From Lingula anatina (lineage: Eukaryota; Brachiopoda; Lingulata; Lingulida; Lingulidae), in contig NW_019775609.1 of the NCBI RefSeq assembly GCF_001039355.2, positions 231,369 through 295,368 on the forward strand: 64,000 nt of DNA. The letters run 5' to 3'. The position numbers were made by a program, and so were the translations under genes. The notes under the pieces were generated by a model. It did not search any database. It was given only the letters and a program-made list of their open reading frames with translations, and had not been told where the DNA came from. Positions 33,564 to 44,982 of this stretch are shown here, piece after piece (within the stretch, counting starts at the first letter, position 1; every line of letters starts with the position of its first letter).

Positions 33564-36290
33564 GTCCGGTGGCTTAGGGCCAAAAAAAAAAAAATGGCCA
33601 AATTGTGACACGGCGGATAAAAGCACCAAATTTTGCATGTGGGAACCTTTTGACATACTTAATCTAATTAAAGCCGTAGCCCACGGAAAAAATTTACCGT
33701 TTGGCCAAAAAATCCAAAATGGCCGCCAATTTGTGAAATTATGTAGAAATATATACATACCTATGTAGATTTTTATCAAATAAAGTATTTTCTCAATGTT
33801 TTCCACATCCTTATTACCCATATTATGCATATATGTCAGATAACAAACGAGTGTCCTTGTACTTTTTGAAAAATCCAAGATGGCCGCCGTATGGCATAGG
33901 AATACTAGAACTTGTACAAGGGTTTTCAACTAATGCCAACTAGGAAGATGCATTGCCCACTATCTAATTAATTTTGTTTCTGAGTGCCGTATTACACAAA
34001 GAATATATTTGTGGTGAGTAACTAACCTTTATTCTCAGGCATTTCGAGAAAAATCCAAGATGGCCGCCATATCAAAGGAATACTTGTATACACATAGGGC
34101 TTCTTCCGCCATGGAGATATAATATTAATTGATAAATTAGGTTTGTTGCTTAGTATTCTCCACATCTTTTTAATCCACATAATATATATGTGGTGAGAAT
34201 GTTATGTGTATCCTTTTTGAAAACAAAACAAAACAAAATGGCTGCCATTAGCCATAGAAGGTGGGGTTCAGTTAATACCTGCGAGAGATAGGCTTCCATT
34301 TAAAATGAAGCTACATTCAGTTATTTTTCTGTTTTTTTATTATTATCATTATCCCATGATACATATCTGTTAGGTAATTAATGTCCATGTTTGATCATTT
34401 TGGGGAAATCCAAGATGGCCTTCTTTTCCCCATAGGAAAACTGGTGCATTGGATTTTATAGGCACTTCTAAGGCAAATGAGGGCAATCATGATATTTTGT
34501 CAAAATACTTAAGGGTACACACTTGTTACCCACCAGACAGATATCTCAAAGTCCAAAAAGAATGTGGGAGATACCGAAAAACAAAATTCATTTTATATTG
34601 AACCCAATGTCTCTCTGGCAGTAGTTGACTGTACTATTCCTATTGTGAATTGCAGCAATCTTGAATTTTATCAAATACGCAACATTCACACTTGCTAGAC
34701 ACCAGATTTATATAGAGTAAGGTTAATAAGGATGTTAACATGTTTGAACATCAAACGGCTTTATTTCATGTTGGAATCAATGTCTGAACTATTCCATTAA
34801 TTGACACCTATGTGCATTTGAATGATATATTCCTACGGTAACTGGCAGCTATCTTGGGTTTTCTCCGAATAGTACTCAAAGATACATACACTTTCTACAC
34901 ACACAGAGTCTTTCATCGGGATAAATAGGATATAAAATACAATTAAAAACGATCTAAAGTTAACTACATTTAAATTACATTACATTTAAATTGTACTTTA
35001 AAGTGTATCTCTGGCATTATTTGATTATGTGTAGTAATATTCTAATGACAAAAGGCAGACATCTTGAACTTTTTTCAGAATACCCAAAGATACATACATG
35101 CTACAGACCAGGTATACACCACAGGGGTAATAATAAATGGAATGAAATACGTAAATTATTTTTAAAACAAACCCATGGTAATGTAATTGTATAATAAACC
35201 ATATGCCTCTCTAGCAGCAATTGAAAGCCAACCATTAGTATTCCTATGTCAAATTGTAGCTATCTTGGATTTTCTCAGAATATCCAAGGATGCACACTAT
35301 TTACCCACCAGATATATATCATAGGACTAATAAGGATGGGCAAAACTTGATAAGCAAACACAATTTCACCCTGGTAGTAGATGAAAAGCCATGGATGTGC
35401 AGTTGTAATTCCAGTAGTATTCCTATGGCCAATGACAGCCATCTTGCATTTTCTCAAAATGATAAAACATGCACATTTATTACCTGCTAGATATGTATCA
35501 CAGTGTAATAATAATGTGTAAAACACTGAAAAAATAAACTGAATTTGATAGTGAATTATTTTTTTCCTAGCTGGCATTAATTCCAACCCTTTGTAATACT
35601 AGAAGCATTCCTAGGACATATGGAGGCCATCTTGGATTTTCTCAAATTGCCCAAGAATACATGTTAGTTACTCACCACATACATATTGTGTGGGTGGAAA
35701 GGATGTGGAAAACACTCAGAAACAAACTTAATTTGATGGTGGAAAATTAATCTTTCCAGTTGCCATTAGTTGAATCCCCCGTTTACTAGAATTCCTGTAG
35801 CACATGACAGCCATCTTGGATTTTCCAAAATGCCCAAGAGCACTTCGTGGTTACTTACCACAAACATATTATGTGGGTAACAAAAATCTGAGAAACAGAC
35901 TTAATTTGATAGTGGAAAACGTATCTTTCTAGCTGGTATTAGTTGTGCACCAGTATTCTTATGACTGTTTCTATGGCATATGACAGCCATCTTGAATTTT
36001 TTCAAAAAGTCTAAGGGAATTTGTTTGCTTTCTGACATATATGAATAAAATGGGTAATAAGGGTGTGGAAAATTCTGAGAAAATAATTTATTTGATAAAA
36101 ATCAACATAGGTATGTACATATTTCTATAGAATTCCATAAATTGGCAGCCATTTTGGATTTTTTGAAGAAACGGTTAATTGTTTGAGAGGGCTACGGCTC
36201 TGATTTGATTTAGAATGTCAAAAGGTAACTACATGCCAAATTTGATGCTTTTATCCGCCGTGTCACGAATTTTTCCTTAAGCCACCGGAC
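33564..36290. mobile_element. Foldback-type element, 2727 bp, with arms built of tandem repeats
   Basis: The ends are inverted repeats: GTCCGGTGGCTTA...GACACGGCGGATAAAAGCA at the left and its complement at the right, flanked by TA on both sides. The two arms are inverted copies of each other, and each arm is itself a degenerate tandem array of roughly 170-200-bp units marked by AAATCCAAGATGGCCGCC (left: near 33708, 33868, 34050, 34222, 34406) or its complement (right: near 34845, 35056, 35256, 35434, 35625, 35810, 35980, 36146). Other shared unit parts are TTTTTCTCAATGTTTTCCAC and TACCCA-CATA-TATGTC. No transposase reading frame. Long inverted arms made of short tandem repeats are the hallmark of foldback elements; mobilisation by a TA-targeting Tc1/mariner-type enzyme is inference. 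Confidence 0.75.
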
Positions 36291-36771
36291 TATAACTAAA
36301 GGATATGGTCTAGCAAGCAAAACAATTTTGTAGTCACAGTGTAACACGAGTGACGTGATATCAGCGTTTTGGGGCTAAAATTGTCATTTTTTAATCAAGA
36401 TTTTCTCTTAAACAAGAAGCCCTATAAATACGATTGAAATACCTATCTAAAAGTTAGCACAAAAACCAGTAAACTGAGTCAGGATTTTCTCTTATTATCT
36501 TTACTTTTGATTTTATTTTGATAAAACATGAATTTTACAACTAGGACAAGTGAAAGTTGTTAATTATGGAAAACATTTTTTTGAACACATTTTTTTGGAC
36601 ACGATCAAAACAATTTTCTTTTATAACGTTTGTGTTTCAAGAATTTAAATTCTAGATCAAGAAGAGTTGCCTATTCGATGTATGAGTATGAAAGTGAATG
36701 GACAACTATTTTACTCGAGATTTCTCAGTTCTGTTGATTCAGAAGTGATTTTTGGCGTGTTCCATCTCATC

Positions 36772-38518
36772 TTAGACCTTCGGGCGAGCGGCGTAAGCCC
36801 CTACAAATTAAAAAAGTGGTTAAAATGAGCTTGAGAGAGAGAGAGGTTTAAAATACGGTTATTTAAAGTCAAGGCGAAAATCAAACATTTTACTTTTTTC
36901 AAAACACCTACAGATCTTTGCCACACGCAAACATTCTCAACAACCCTTGGTTTCCCACACCGGACACAGATGTTACACAACCAAATTTTGTTTCAATAAC
37001 ACAATAAACAGCAAAAACTTTGGCTTTGAAGTATCCCTGAACAGAGGGTCATGGACTTACCATATCTATCGCAGTCTGGATGCTTTGTGTACACACCAGC
37101 ATCGGCTTTGTCACGAGCGCACGCTGGAATCAGAAGATAAAAACAACGGTCAGTCATATGAAGCAACAACACGACGTTATGTGGACGTCTGAGCAACGTC
37201 AAAGCGGTGAATGACGTCACGATGACGTCATATTCCTTTTGGACAGATTAACCTACGATACTTTAGGAAATAAAGGTTACCTAAAAGATATATCGCACAT
37301 CGGCCTACTCTCAATTTTAGGGCTGGGCGAAGCCACCAAGGAATAGTAATCGCAATGAAACTAATTGTTGGTGACAGTTTAACCTTAAGCCAAGCAAGAG
37401 GAATGCAGGTCTCGTAAAGCAACAGGCCTCGCTCGAGATTACGAACATGTAGTCAACCGACTTTACGATCTTATCTCAAAATATTAACGGTTCAGTTATA
37501 AAACATAAACGCATATACTCACAGCAGTCGTGAGGGAGCCATCTATCTTTCGTTTCATAGTCCTCCAGTTCAACCCCACATTCGTCTACACAATAACTCC
37601 TGGAACGATACAAAGCTAGATTACACCACTGCCCGGGAACTGGCCATACTTTGCCGCCCACTGTTTCAATGTACTTTTTTTAGACAAGGATGTCAGATTA
37701 TTTTATTAAACTGTGTTAAGAGAACAGGGTGTGTGCATGCACGTGTGTGAGTGCGTGTACTTGCGTGTGTTTGCTTGCATGTGTAATTGTGAGTTTGTAT
37801 ATGTATATGTGTCCGTTTTTACCTGTATTCGAGCCCTTGTGCGTGTATTTACCCCGCCTTCAATAATTCTCTATCTCAGCATTATCTCAATCTATCGCGC
37901 CGCTCGGTCGTCACGGTATTCCTACTACAGCAACTCGGCGTGACTGTCGCTCCGCCACCAACACCAACCAATTAATGAACCGAGCAAATAATTTCTGCCT
38001 CTCCTACCATATCAACATCTATAGATAATATTACGCGTGAAAATCTCTCAACTCACTCAGACCCAAGGTACTGCTTCTTGTCAAACGTGCCCTCGGGGGT
38101 ACAGATTGGCCTGTCCCGGCCAGCCAAAGGAGGTGAAGCGTCAAAATCTGCCTCCTCCTCCTTGCACGTTTTGGGACACTGTCCTGCAAACGATTTAAAA
38201 ATGCACAAAATTTAAAAAAGCGATAACTCACAATCAAAAAGCGCCGAAGTCGATGTGGCTGCAGCATGCGGGCATCATGGTTAACTCGTGTTTGCACGCG
38301 TTTATAGTGTGTGAAGAATTCGACCAAAAACCCAATAAAGCCATGGACAGAAATTGTTTTGAGGAACAAAAGTATTTCTTCGCAATTGTGAATTTTTATG
38401 CTAAAACTTCATAGAAGTTTTTTTTTCTTTTTTTAAATTTTCGGTGGTACAAGTATGCTCTTACTATACCTGCATATACAGCACCAACCACACAAATGGC
38501 GACAACTAAGAACTTCAT
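36772..38518 (-). CDS. Cysteine-rich secreted protein, copy B, 114 aa, 5 exons
   Basis: Exons: 38518-38470, 38183-38057, 37599-37523, 37123-37061, 36800-36772; lengths 49, 127, 77, 63 and 29 as in copies A and C. Signal peptide MKFLVVAICVVGAVYA. The mature chain keeps all eight cysteines (GQCPKTCKEEEADFD, RPICTPEGTFDKKQ, SYCVDECGVELEDY, HDCSCARDKADAG, HPDCDRYG) and ends AYAARPKV. It is closer to copy C than to A. It lies on the same strand as the big secreted-protein gene and tail to tail with PDIA6. Family and function unknown to me; an abundant extracellular or secretory-gland product is a guess from the signal peptide, TATA box and gene amplification. Confidence 0.85.
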
Positions 38519-38603
38519 CTTCAACCAGGTATTCTACCAAAGTGGGTACTTGTCTCGTTTTTGACGGCTGTCAATGTAACTGGCTCTCTTTTCTATGTCC
38601 CGC

Positions 38604-38610
38604 TATATAA
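38604..38610 (-). promoter_or_regulatory. TATA box of cysteine-rich gene copy B
   Basis: TATATAA/TTATATA about 90 bp upstream of the ATG, in the conserved GGCTCTCT...CCCGCTATATAA block shared by the three copies. Confidence 0.6.
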
Positions 38611-40176
38611 GCCATACGCGTGTTCCTTAAATGGGGCATGGCATAAAATTATTTGAAGATTACCCGTTTAAGCCACTGAATACCGGTATTTTATTCTCAA
38701 TCAAGCGTATAATAGCCCCAAACGTAGTAGTCTAATGAAGTGATTAGGAAATACCGACGCACCCGGGAATTCACTCCTAAAGTATTTTGCCATACGGAGG
38801 AACTAATAGAGAGCCCCTCTACAACATAATTACAATTGACATAAAGTGATGAATCCAACTGATATAATAACAGTTAAAACGGGAAAATGCTGAGCATTAA
38901 TTCGAATGATGTTATATCTAACCTTCATCATTTAAAATTCAGGCTTTCATTCGTTTTGAAAGAGATAATATCTATATAATTTCGTGGTCATACGGTAATT
39001 CACGCCCAGTACGTATATCGAGGGTATCTTTAATTTGAACATTAAAAACCGAAACAGTACTGCAATTTGATCGACATTAGTTCCAACCCTAGTTCCAATC
39101 CTCTAGTAGCCCTTGAATCATCGAGTCTATATAAGGCCACTATTTCCTCCCTTTTTTTTTTTTTAAGCTTGTTTTATCCCTTGAAGCGTGTCCAGCTTCA
39201 GCCGGTTCGCGTCGCGGCTCTTATCTTTTTTATAAATCCCCAGTTCGTTAAATCTGTAAAAAAATCGTTGATAATTTCTACCCACGAAATCGGGACATTG
39301 AAAATGAAGAAGGATAAACCTTTCCGCCCCCTCCCCCTTTGCCCAGGGGTGTCATTCTAGATCCCCAGACCCCTGGGTTTGTATCATGGCGGTGGAAGGT
39401 GGGAGGTGGAATGGATGTGGACAATTTACACCTCCACCTTTCGACTCCACTCGGACGCTCAGTTGCAAATTTTTAAGTATATATTGAGCTGAAAATTCAA
39501 GACCCAAATAGGGGCCATTCCGTTATAAATGGGACAACCCAGACACGTGAGTGACGCACCCATTTTATTTATAAAATATATATGTATAATCTAGACTTGT
39601 CCTTTTATATGTACTGTTTACTGTACACCAATATGGAAATAAATCAACAGTAATTGAAAAGAGATAANGATAAAAAAAAAATTTAAAGAAATACTGACAC
39701 CGTTTCTGCAGATTTTATTCAAGATAATGAAAAATCTGTTTTCCACGTACATTGCAAACTTATCAGTATGAAGAAAATATATCAACCTAATTGGTCCAAG
39801 ATGACTATGGTAATTGTCTTAAACTAACTACAATGCAGTTTTAAACCCTTAATGTCCACGTGTAGAATTTTCCTCACATTACATTTTTCTTCTGTCAAGG
39901 AATTTCATTTGCCAATGAAAAGCTGCCAAAGCATATTTCAAAAACGCAGCTAAAACTGATTAAGCGTCATTAAATTAATAAGTTACCGTTACCGAGTAAT
40001 TGATAAAGTCGACTAATATTTTGACCAAAAAAAAAAAAAAAAAAAAAAAAGAAAATGAAAATGTAAATATGTCCTTCCTGTGACATCTATAACTGATTAC
40101 ATTAGGTATTTGGTCAAGATATTGGAAATATTTTTTATAGATTTATTTTCCCGCAGGAAAACTTCAGCAATCTCTG

Positions 40177-40243
40177 TTATTTAGTTGTTGGTGTAAGGGT
40201 TGCCGTGTGTCCATCCCAACAGTGACCCCTGGTCTGGTCACAC
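40177..40243 (-). pseudogene. Orphan terminal exon 2 of the big secreted-protein gene
   Basis: Minus strand: acceptor CTAG, then CDQTRGHCWDGHTATLTPTT and a final Lys before the stop; 67 nt, the same length as the copy nearest the gene. Intact acceptor, phase and CWDGH core. It lies 5.3 kb beyond the last upstream exon (45589), with cysteine-rich gene copy C in between on the same strand. Confidence 0.7.
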
Positions 40244-40505
40244 CTAGCGCAATAAGAACAATCATAAATGAGTTCTAACACAGCTGTCACAACTAACACA
40301 ATAAGAACAAGATACAAATTAGTTCTAACACAACTGTCACACCTAACACAATGCTATCACTACATAAATGAGTTCTAACACAGCTGTCACACTAAACACA
40401 ATGAAAACAAGATATAAATGAGTTCTAACACAGCTGTCACATCTAATACAATGGAAACAAGATATAAATGAGTTCTTACACAGCTGTCACACCTAACACA
40501 GTGGA
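40234..40505. repeat. 50-bp-type acceptor-bearing minisatellite, array 2
   Basis: About five variant units of the TGTCACACCTAACACAATG-type repeat with AAGATATAAATGAGTTCTAA spacers, more diverged and less regular than array 1. Confidence 0.75.
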
Positions 40506-40861
40506 ACCAGTTCTAAATTCTCTGCAGGGCTGGAAAAACATCACCTGTTGTGCTTGAGATGGATTTCATTCCAAACAAGAGGTCCCTATTTTGCCGGTGA
40601 TATTTCACTCCTAGAAATTATCTCAGACATAGCATATTCTCTGTTTTGCCAAATAATTTGACATTTTTACAGGTCAAGTATTAACTAGCTAGATTTAGTT
40701 GTTAATGTTGCCAGGAACTTATTGTATGTTATGGAAATGGAACTTATGTAGAATTTTTTTATTTTCATAAAAATGCATTTGGTGAATTTTAAGAATATCC
40801 TGATTCACTGCCAACTCTGACAATTTAAAAAAATTTAGGAGAAAAAACTGGTATCAAGATA

Positions 40862-41085
40862 CACACATTGGACAATAGAAGCGTCACCCCTACTGAACCA
40901 ATACTTTGGAGGAGATAAATGACTGTGGAATGATATGCTCCTGGTATCATTTTATAAACATCAAATTTCACAAAAAGACCAACAATACGGTTTTATACTC
41001 ATTAGTCACATTATAAGTAGACCAGGCATTATAACTTTGATTATACTCTGATTCAGGGGGTGACACTTCTATTGTCCAGTGTGTG
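40862..41085. mobile_element. TA-flanked MITE (Tc1/mariner-like), 224 bp
   Basis: The terminal inverted repeats are CACACATTGGACAATAGAAG (left) and CACACACTGGACAATAGAAG (right, complement), continuing as CGTCACCCC / TGTCACCCC. TA flanks both ends (40860-40861, 41086-41087). Units 1 and 2 have the uninterrupted empty site (AAGAT-TTGAAGTATTTTT-like), so the insertion post-dates the triplication. No coding capacity. Confidence 0.8.
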
Positions 41086-41730
41086 TAAATAGTTTTTGTC
41101 CAGTCAATCCTTTCAATGTTTTATAGAAAAAGCATACAATGTGTACTGAGCAGAGAAAGATGACGTCGATTTTATTGAGATGAATTTGAAAAAGATTAGT
41201 GTAAGTGGACGAAAATTAAATATGTGAAAATAAATTCATTCTTTTGAAGACCTTTGCTTATTGTATTGCGAGGAATTCAAAACTTTGTGTTAATGTTTTG
41301 TTCATTTGTATATTTTATGTTTGGCAAACACTATACTTTATTAGGGCAATAGACCAAAACATCATTTAATTAGGCAACTAGGATAAGTGAAAGTTGTTAA
41401 CTATGGAAAAAATTCTTTGAACACATTTCCGTTTGACGATCAAGACAACGCGTTTTTAACGTGTGTGTTTCAAGAATTTAAATTCTAGATCAAGCAGAGT
41501 TGCCTATTCGGTGTATGAGTATGGAAGTGAATGGACAACTATTTTACTCGAGATTTATTTTATTATTGCTATTCTCCAACGAAGTTTTTCACATCATAGG
41601 TCATTTATTTGATAAATATTTGATTCATTAAAACTTAAATCTACGTAGCAGTTTTTGAAGAGTTGGATTTCATTCGTATCCACTCAGTGCTGTTGATTCA
41701 GAAGTAATTTTTGGCGTGTTCCATCTCATC

Positions 41731-43489
41731 TTAGACCTTCGGACGAGCAGCGTAAGCCCCTACAAATTAAAAAAAGTGGTTAAAATTAGCTTGAGAGAGA
41801 GAGAGAGAGATTTAAATACGGTTATTTAAAGTCAAGGCGAAAAACAAACATTGTACTTTTTTTTCAAAACACCTACAGATTTTTACCACACGCAAACATT
41901 CTCAACAACCCTTGGTTTCACACACCGGACACAGATGTTACACTACCAAATTTTGTTTCAATAACGCAATAAACAGCAAAAACTTTGGCTTTGAAGTATC
42001 CCTGAACAGATGGTCATGGACTTACCATATCTATCGCAGTCTGGATGCTTTGTGTACACACCAGCATCGGCTTTGTCACGAGCGCACGCTGGAATCAGAA
42101 GATAAAAACAACGGTCAGTCACATGAAGCAACAACACGACGTTATGTAGACGTCTGAGCAACGCCAAAGCGGTGAATGACGTCACAATGACGTCATGTTT
42201 CTTTTGGACAGATTAACCTACGATACTTTAGGAAATAAAGGTTACCTAAAAGATATATCGCACATCGGCCTACTCTCAATTTTAGGGCTGGGCGAAGCCA
42301 CCAAGGAATAGTAATCGCAATGAAACTAATTGTTTGTGACAGTTTATACTTAAGCCAAGCAAGAGGAATGCAGGTCTCGTAAAGCAACAAGCCTCGCTCG
42401 AGATTACGAACATGTAGTCAACCGACTTTACGATCTTATCTCAAAATATTAACGGTTCAGTTATAAAACATAAACGCATATACTCACAGCAGTCGTGAGG
42501 GAGCCATCTATCTTTCGATTCATAGTCCGCCAGTTCAACCCCACATTCGTCTACACAATAACTCCTGGAACGATACAAAGCTAGATTACACCACTGCCCG
42601 GGAACTGGCCATACTTTGCCGCCCACTGTTTCACTGTACTTTTTTTAGACAAGGATGGCAGATTATTTTATTAAACTGTGTTAAGAGAACAGGGTGTGTG
42701 CATGCACGTGTGTGAGTGTGTGTACTTGCGTGTGTTTGCTTGCATGTGTAATTGTGAGTTTGTATACACAGTATATGTGTCCGTTTTTACCTGTATTCGA
42801 GCCCTTGTGCGTGTGTTTACCCCACCTTCAATAATTGCTAACCGCGCTCAAGTCTCTATCTCAGTATTTTCTCAATCTATCGCGCCGCTCGTTCGTCATG
42901 GTATTAATTCCTACTACAGCAACTCGGCGTGACTGTCGCTCCGCCACCAACACCAACCAATTAACAAATCAAGCAAATAATTTCTGCCTCTCCTACCATG
43001 CTAGCAACTATAAATAATATTAGGCGTGAAAATCTCTCAACTCACCCAGCCCCAAGGTACTGCTTCTTGTCAAACGTGCCCTCAGGGGTACAGATTGGCC
43101 GTTCCATGCCAGGCTTTTTAGGTGAAGCGTCAAATTCTGCCTCTTTCTCCTTGCACGTTTTGGGGCACTGTCCTGCAAACGATTTAAAATACACAAAATT
43201 CTAAAAATAAAAAAGTACCGATGTCGATGTGACTGCAGAATGGGGGGCACTACGGTAAACTTGTGTTTTCACGTGTTTATAGTGTGTGAAAATTCGACCA
43301 AAAAACTAATAAAGCCATGGACAGATATTGCTTTGAAGAACAAAAATATTTCTTCGCAATTGTGAATTTTTATGCTAAAACATCAAAGATTTTTTTCCTT
43401 TTTTTAAATTTTCGGTAGTACAAGTATGCTCTTACTATACCTGCGTACACAGCACCAACCACGCAAATGACAACAACTAAAATCTTCAT
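41731..43489 (-). CDS. Cysteine-rich secreted protein, copy C, 114 aa, 5 exons
   Basis: Exons: 43489-43441, 43172-43046, 42564-42488, 42088-42026, 41759-41731. Signal peptide MKILVVVICVVGAVYA. All eight cysteines kept; the mid-chain reads PEGTFDKKQYLGAG then SYCVDECGVELADYESKDRW, ending AYAARPKV. Every intron phase is conserved with copies A and B, so all three look functional: no stops, frameshifts or lost splice sites. The neighbour upstream (minus sense) is the end of the big secreted-protein gene about 1.5 kb away. Confidence 0.85.
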
Positions 43490-43569
43490 CTTTTACGAGG
43501 TCTTCAACCAAAGTGGTGTCTCGTTTCTGACGGCTGTCAATGTAACTGGCTCTCTATTCTATGTCCCGC

Positions 43570-43576
43570 TATATAA
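43570..43576 (-). promoter_or_regulatory. TATA box of cysteine-rich gene copy C
   Basis: The same conserved CCCGCTATATAA block, about 85 bp upstream of the ATG. Confidence 0.6.
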
Positions 43577-44982
43577 ACCTTACGCGCGTTCCTTTAATGG
43601 GGCACGACATAAAATTATTTGGATATTACCGGTTTAAGCCACTGAATACCGATATATTACTCTCAATCAAGCGTATAATAGCCCCAAATGTAGTAGTCTA
43701 ATGAAGTGATTAGGAAATACCGACGCACCCGGGAATTCACTCCTAAAGTAGTTTGCCATACGGAGGAACTAATAGAGAGCCCCTCTACAACATAATTACA
43801 ATTGACATAAAGTGATGAATCCAATTGAATATAATAACAGTTAAAACGGGAAAATGCCGGGCATTAATTCGAATGATGTTATATCTAACTTTCATCATTT
43901 AAAATACGTTTATCGAGGGTATCTTTAATTCGGACCGAAACAGTACTGTAATTTCACCGACATTAGTTCCTTTCCTATTTGAATCCTCTAGTAACCCTTG
44001 AATCATCGAGTCTATATAATGACACTATTTCCTCCATTTTTTTCTTGAAAGCTTGTTTTTCCATTGAAGCGTGTCCAGCTTCAGTCGGTTCGCATCGCGG
44101 CATTTATCTTTTTTTTAATCCCCAGTTCATTACATCTGTAAAATAAACAATGAGGATTTCAACTCAAGAAATCGGGACATTTACAATGGAGAAGGTTCAA
44201 CCTTTCCGCCCCCTCCCCCTTTGCCCAGGGGTGTCATTCTAGATCCCCAGACCCCTGGGTTTGTATCATGGCGGTGGAAGGTGGGAGGTGAAACAGATGA
44301 GGACAATTTATACCTCCACCTGCCGACGCTCTTGTTGACTCCACTCGGGCGCTCAGTTGCAAACTTTTAAGTGTATATTCAGCTAATAACGATGACAAAT
44401 TCAAGAGCAAAATAGGGGCCATTCCATGAAAAAAGAACAACCCAGTCACGTGAGTGACGCACACATTTTATTTACAATATATACTATATAGTGTTCGCCA
44501 ATAAGGAAATAAATCAACAGTAATTGGAAAAACAGTTAAAGAAATAACATTTCACAAAATGTGTGCCATAACCCGTGGACAAGCTGTAAGAAGCAAAAAA
44601 AAAAAAAAAAAAAAAGGATGAATAAAATATGAAAGAAATACTGACACCGTTTTTGCAGATTTTATTCAAGATAATGAAAAATCTGTTTGTGTGGAATTTT
44701 CCTCACATAACATTTTCTTCTGTCAAGGAATTCGATTTGCTAATGAAAAGCTGTCAAAGCATGTTACAAAAACGCAGCTAAAACTAAATAAGCGGCATTA
44801 AATTAATAAGTTACAGTAACTGAGTAATTGATAAAGTCGACTACTATTTTGACAAAAAAATTGGAAATGTCAATAATTCCTCCCTGTGAAATCAAGAACT
44901 GATTATACTTGGTTTTTTGTTCAAGATAATGGAAGTATCTTCGACGGATTTATTTTCCAAAGGAAAACTTCTGCAATCTCTG

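Larger units (their letters stand above)
32776..40514. repeat. Segmental duplication unit 2, interrupted by a foldback element
   Basis: Same order as unit 1: PDIA6-3'UTR-like start (AATAAA near 33258), cysteine-rich gene copy B, orphan terminal exon, minisatellite. About 3 kb of extra sequence (33500-36540), including the 2.7-kb element at 33564, sits between blocks that are adjacent in units 1 and 3. A single N at 39668 replaces about 60 bp present in unit 1. Confidence 0.85.

Noticed and set aside
36947-37192. Plus-strand frames near-identical at 29261, 36947 and 41912 (FCFNNTINSKNFGFEVSLN)
   Set aside because: Their conservation comes from the segmental duplication. They run antisense to exon 4 and adjoining introns of the cysteine-rich genes, whose own spliced frame explains the region.
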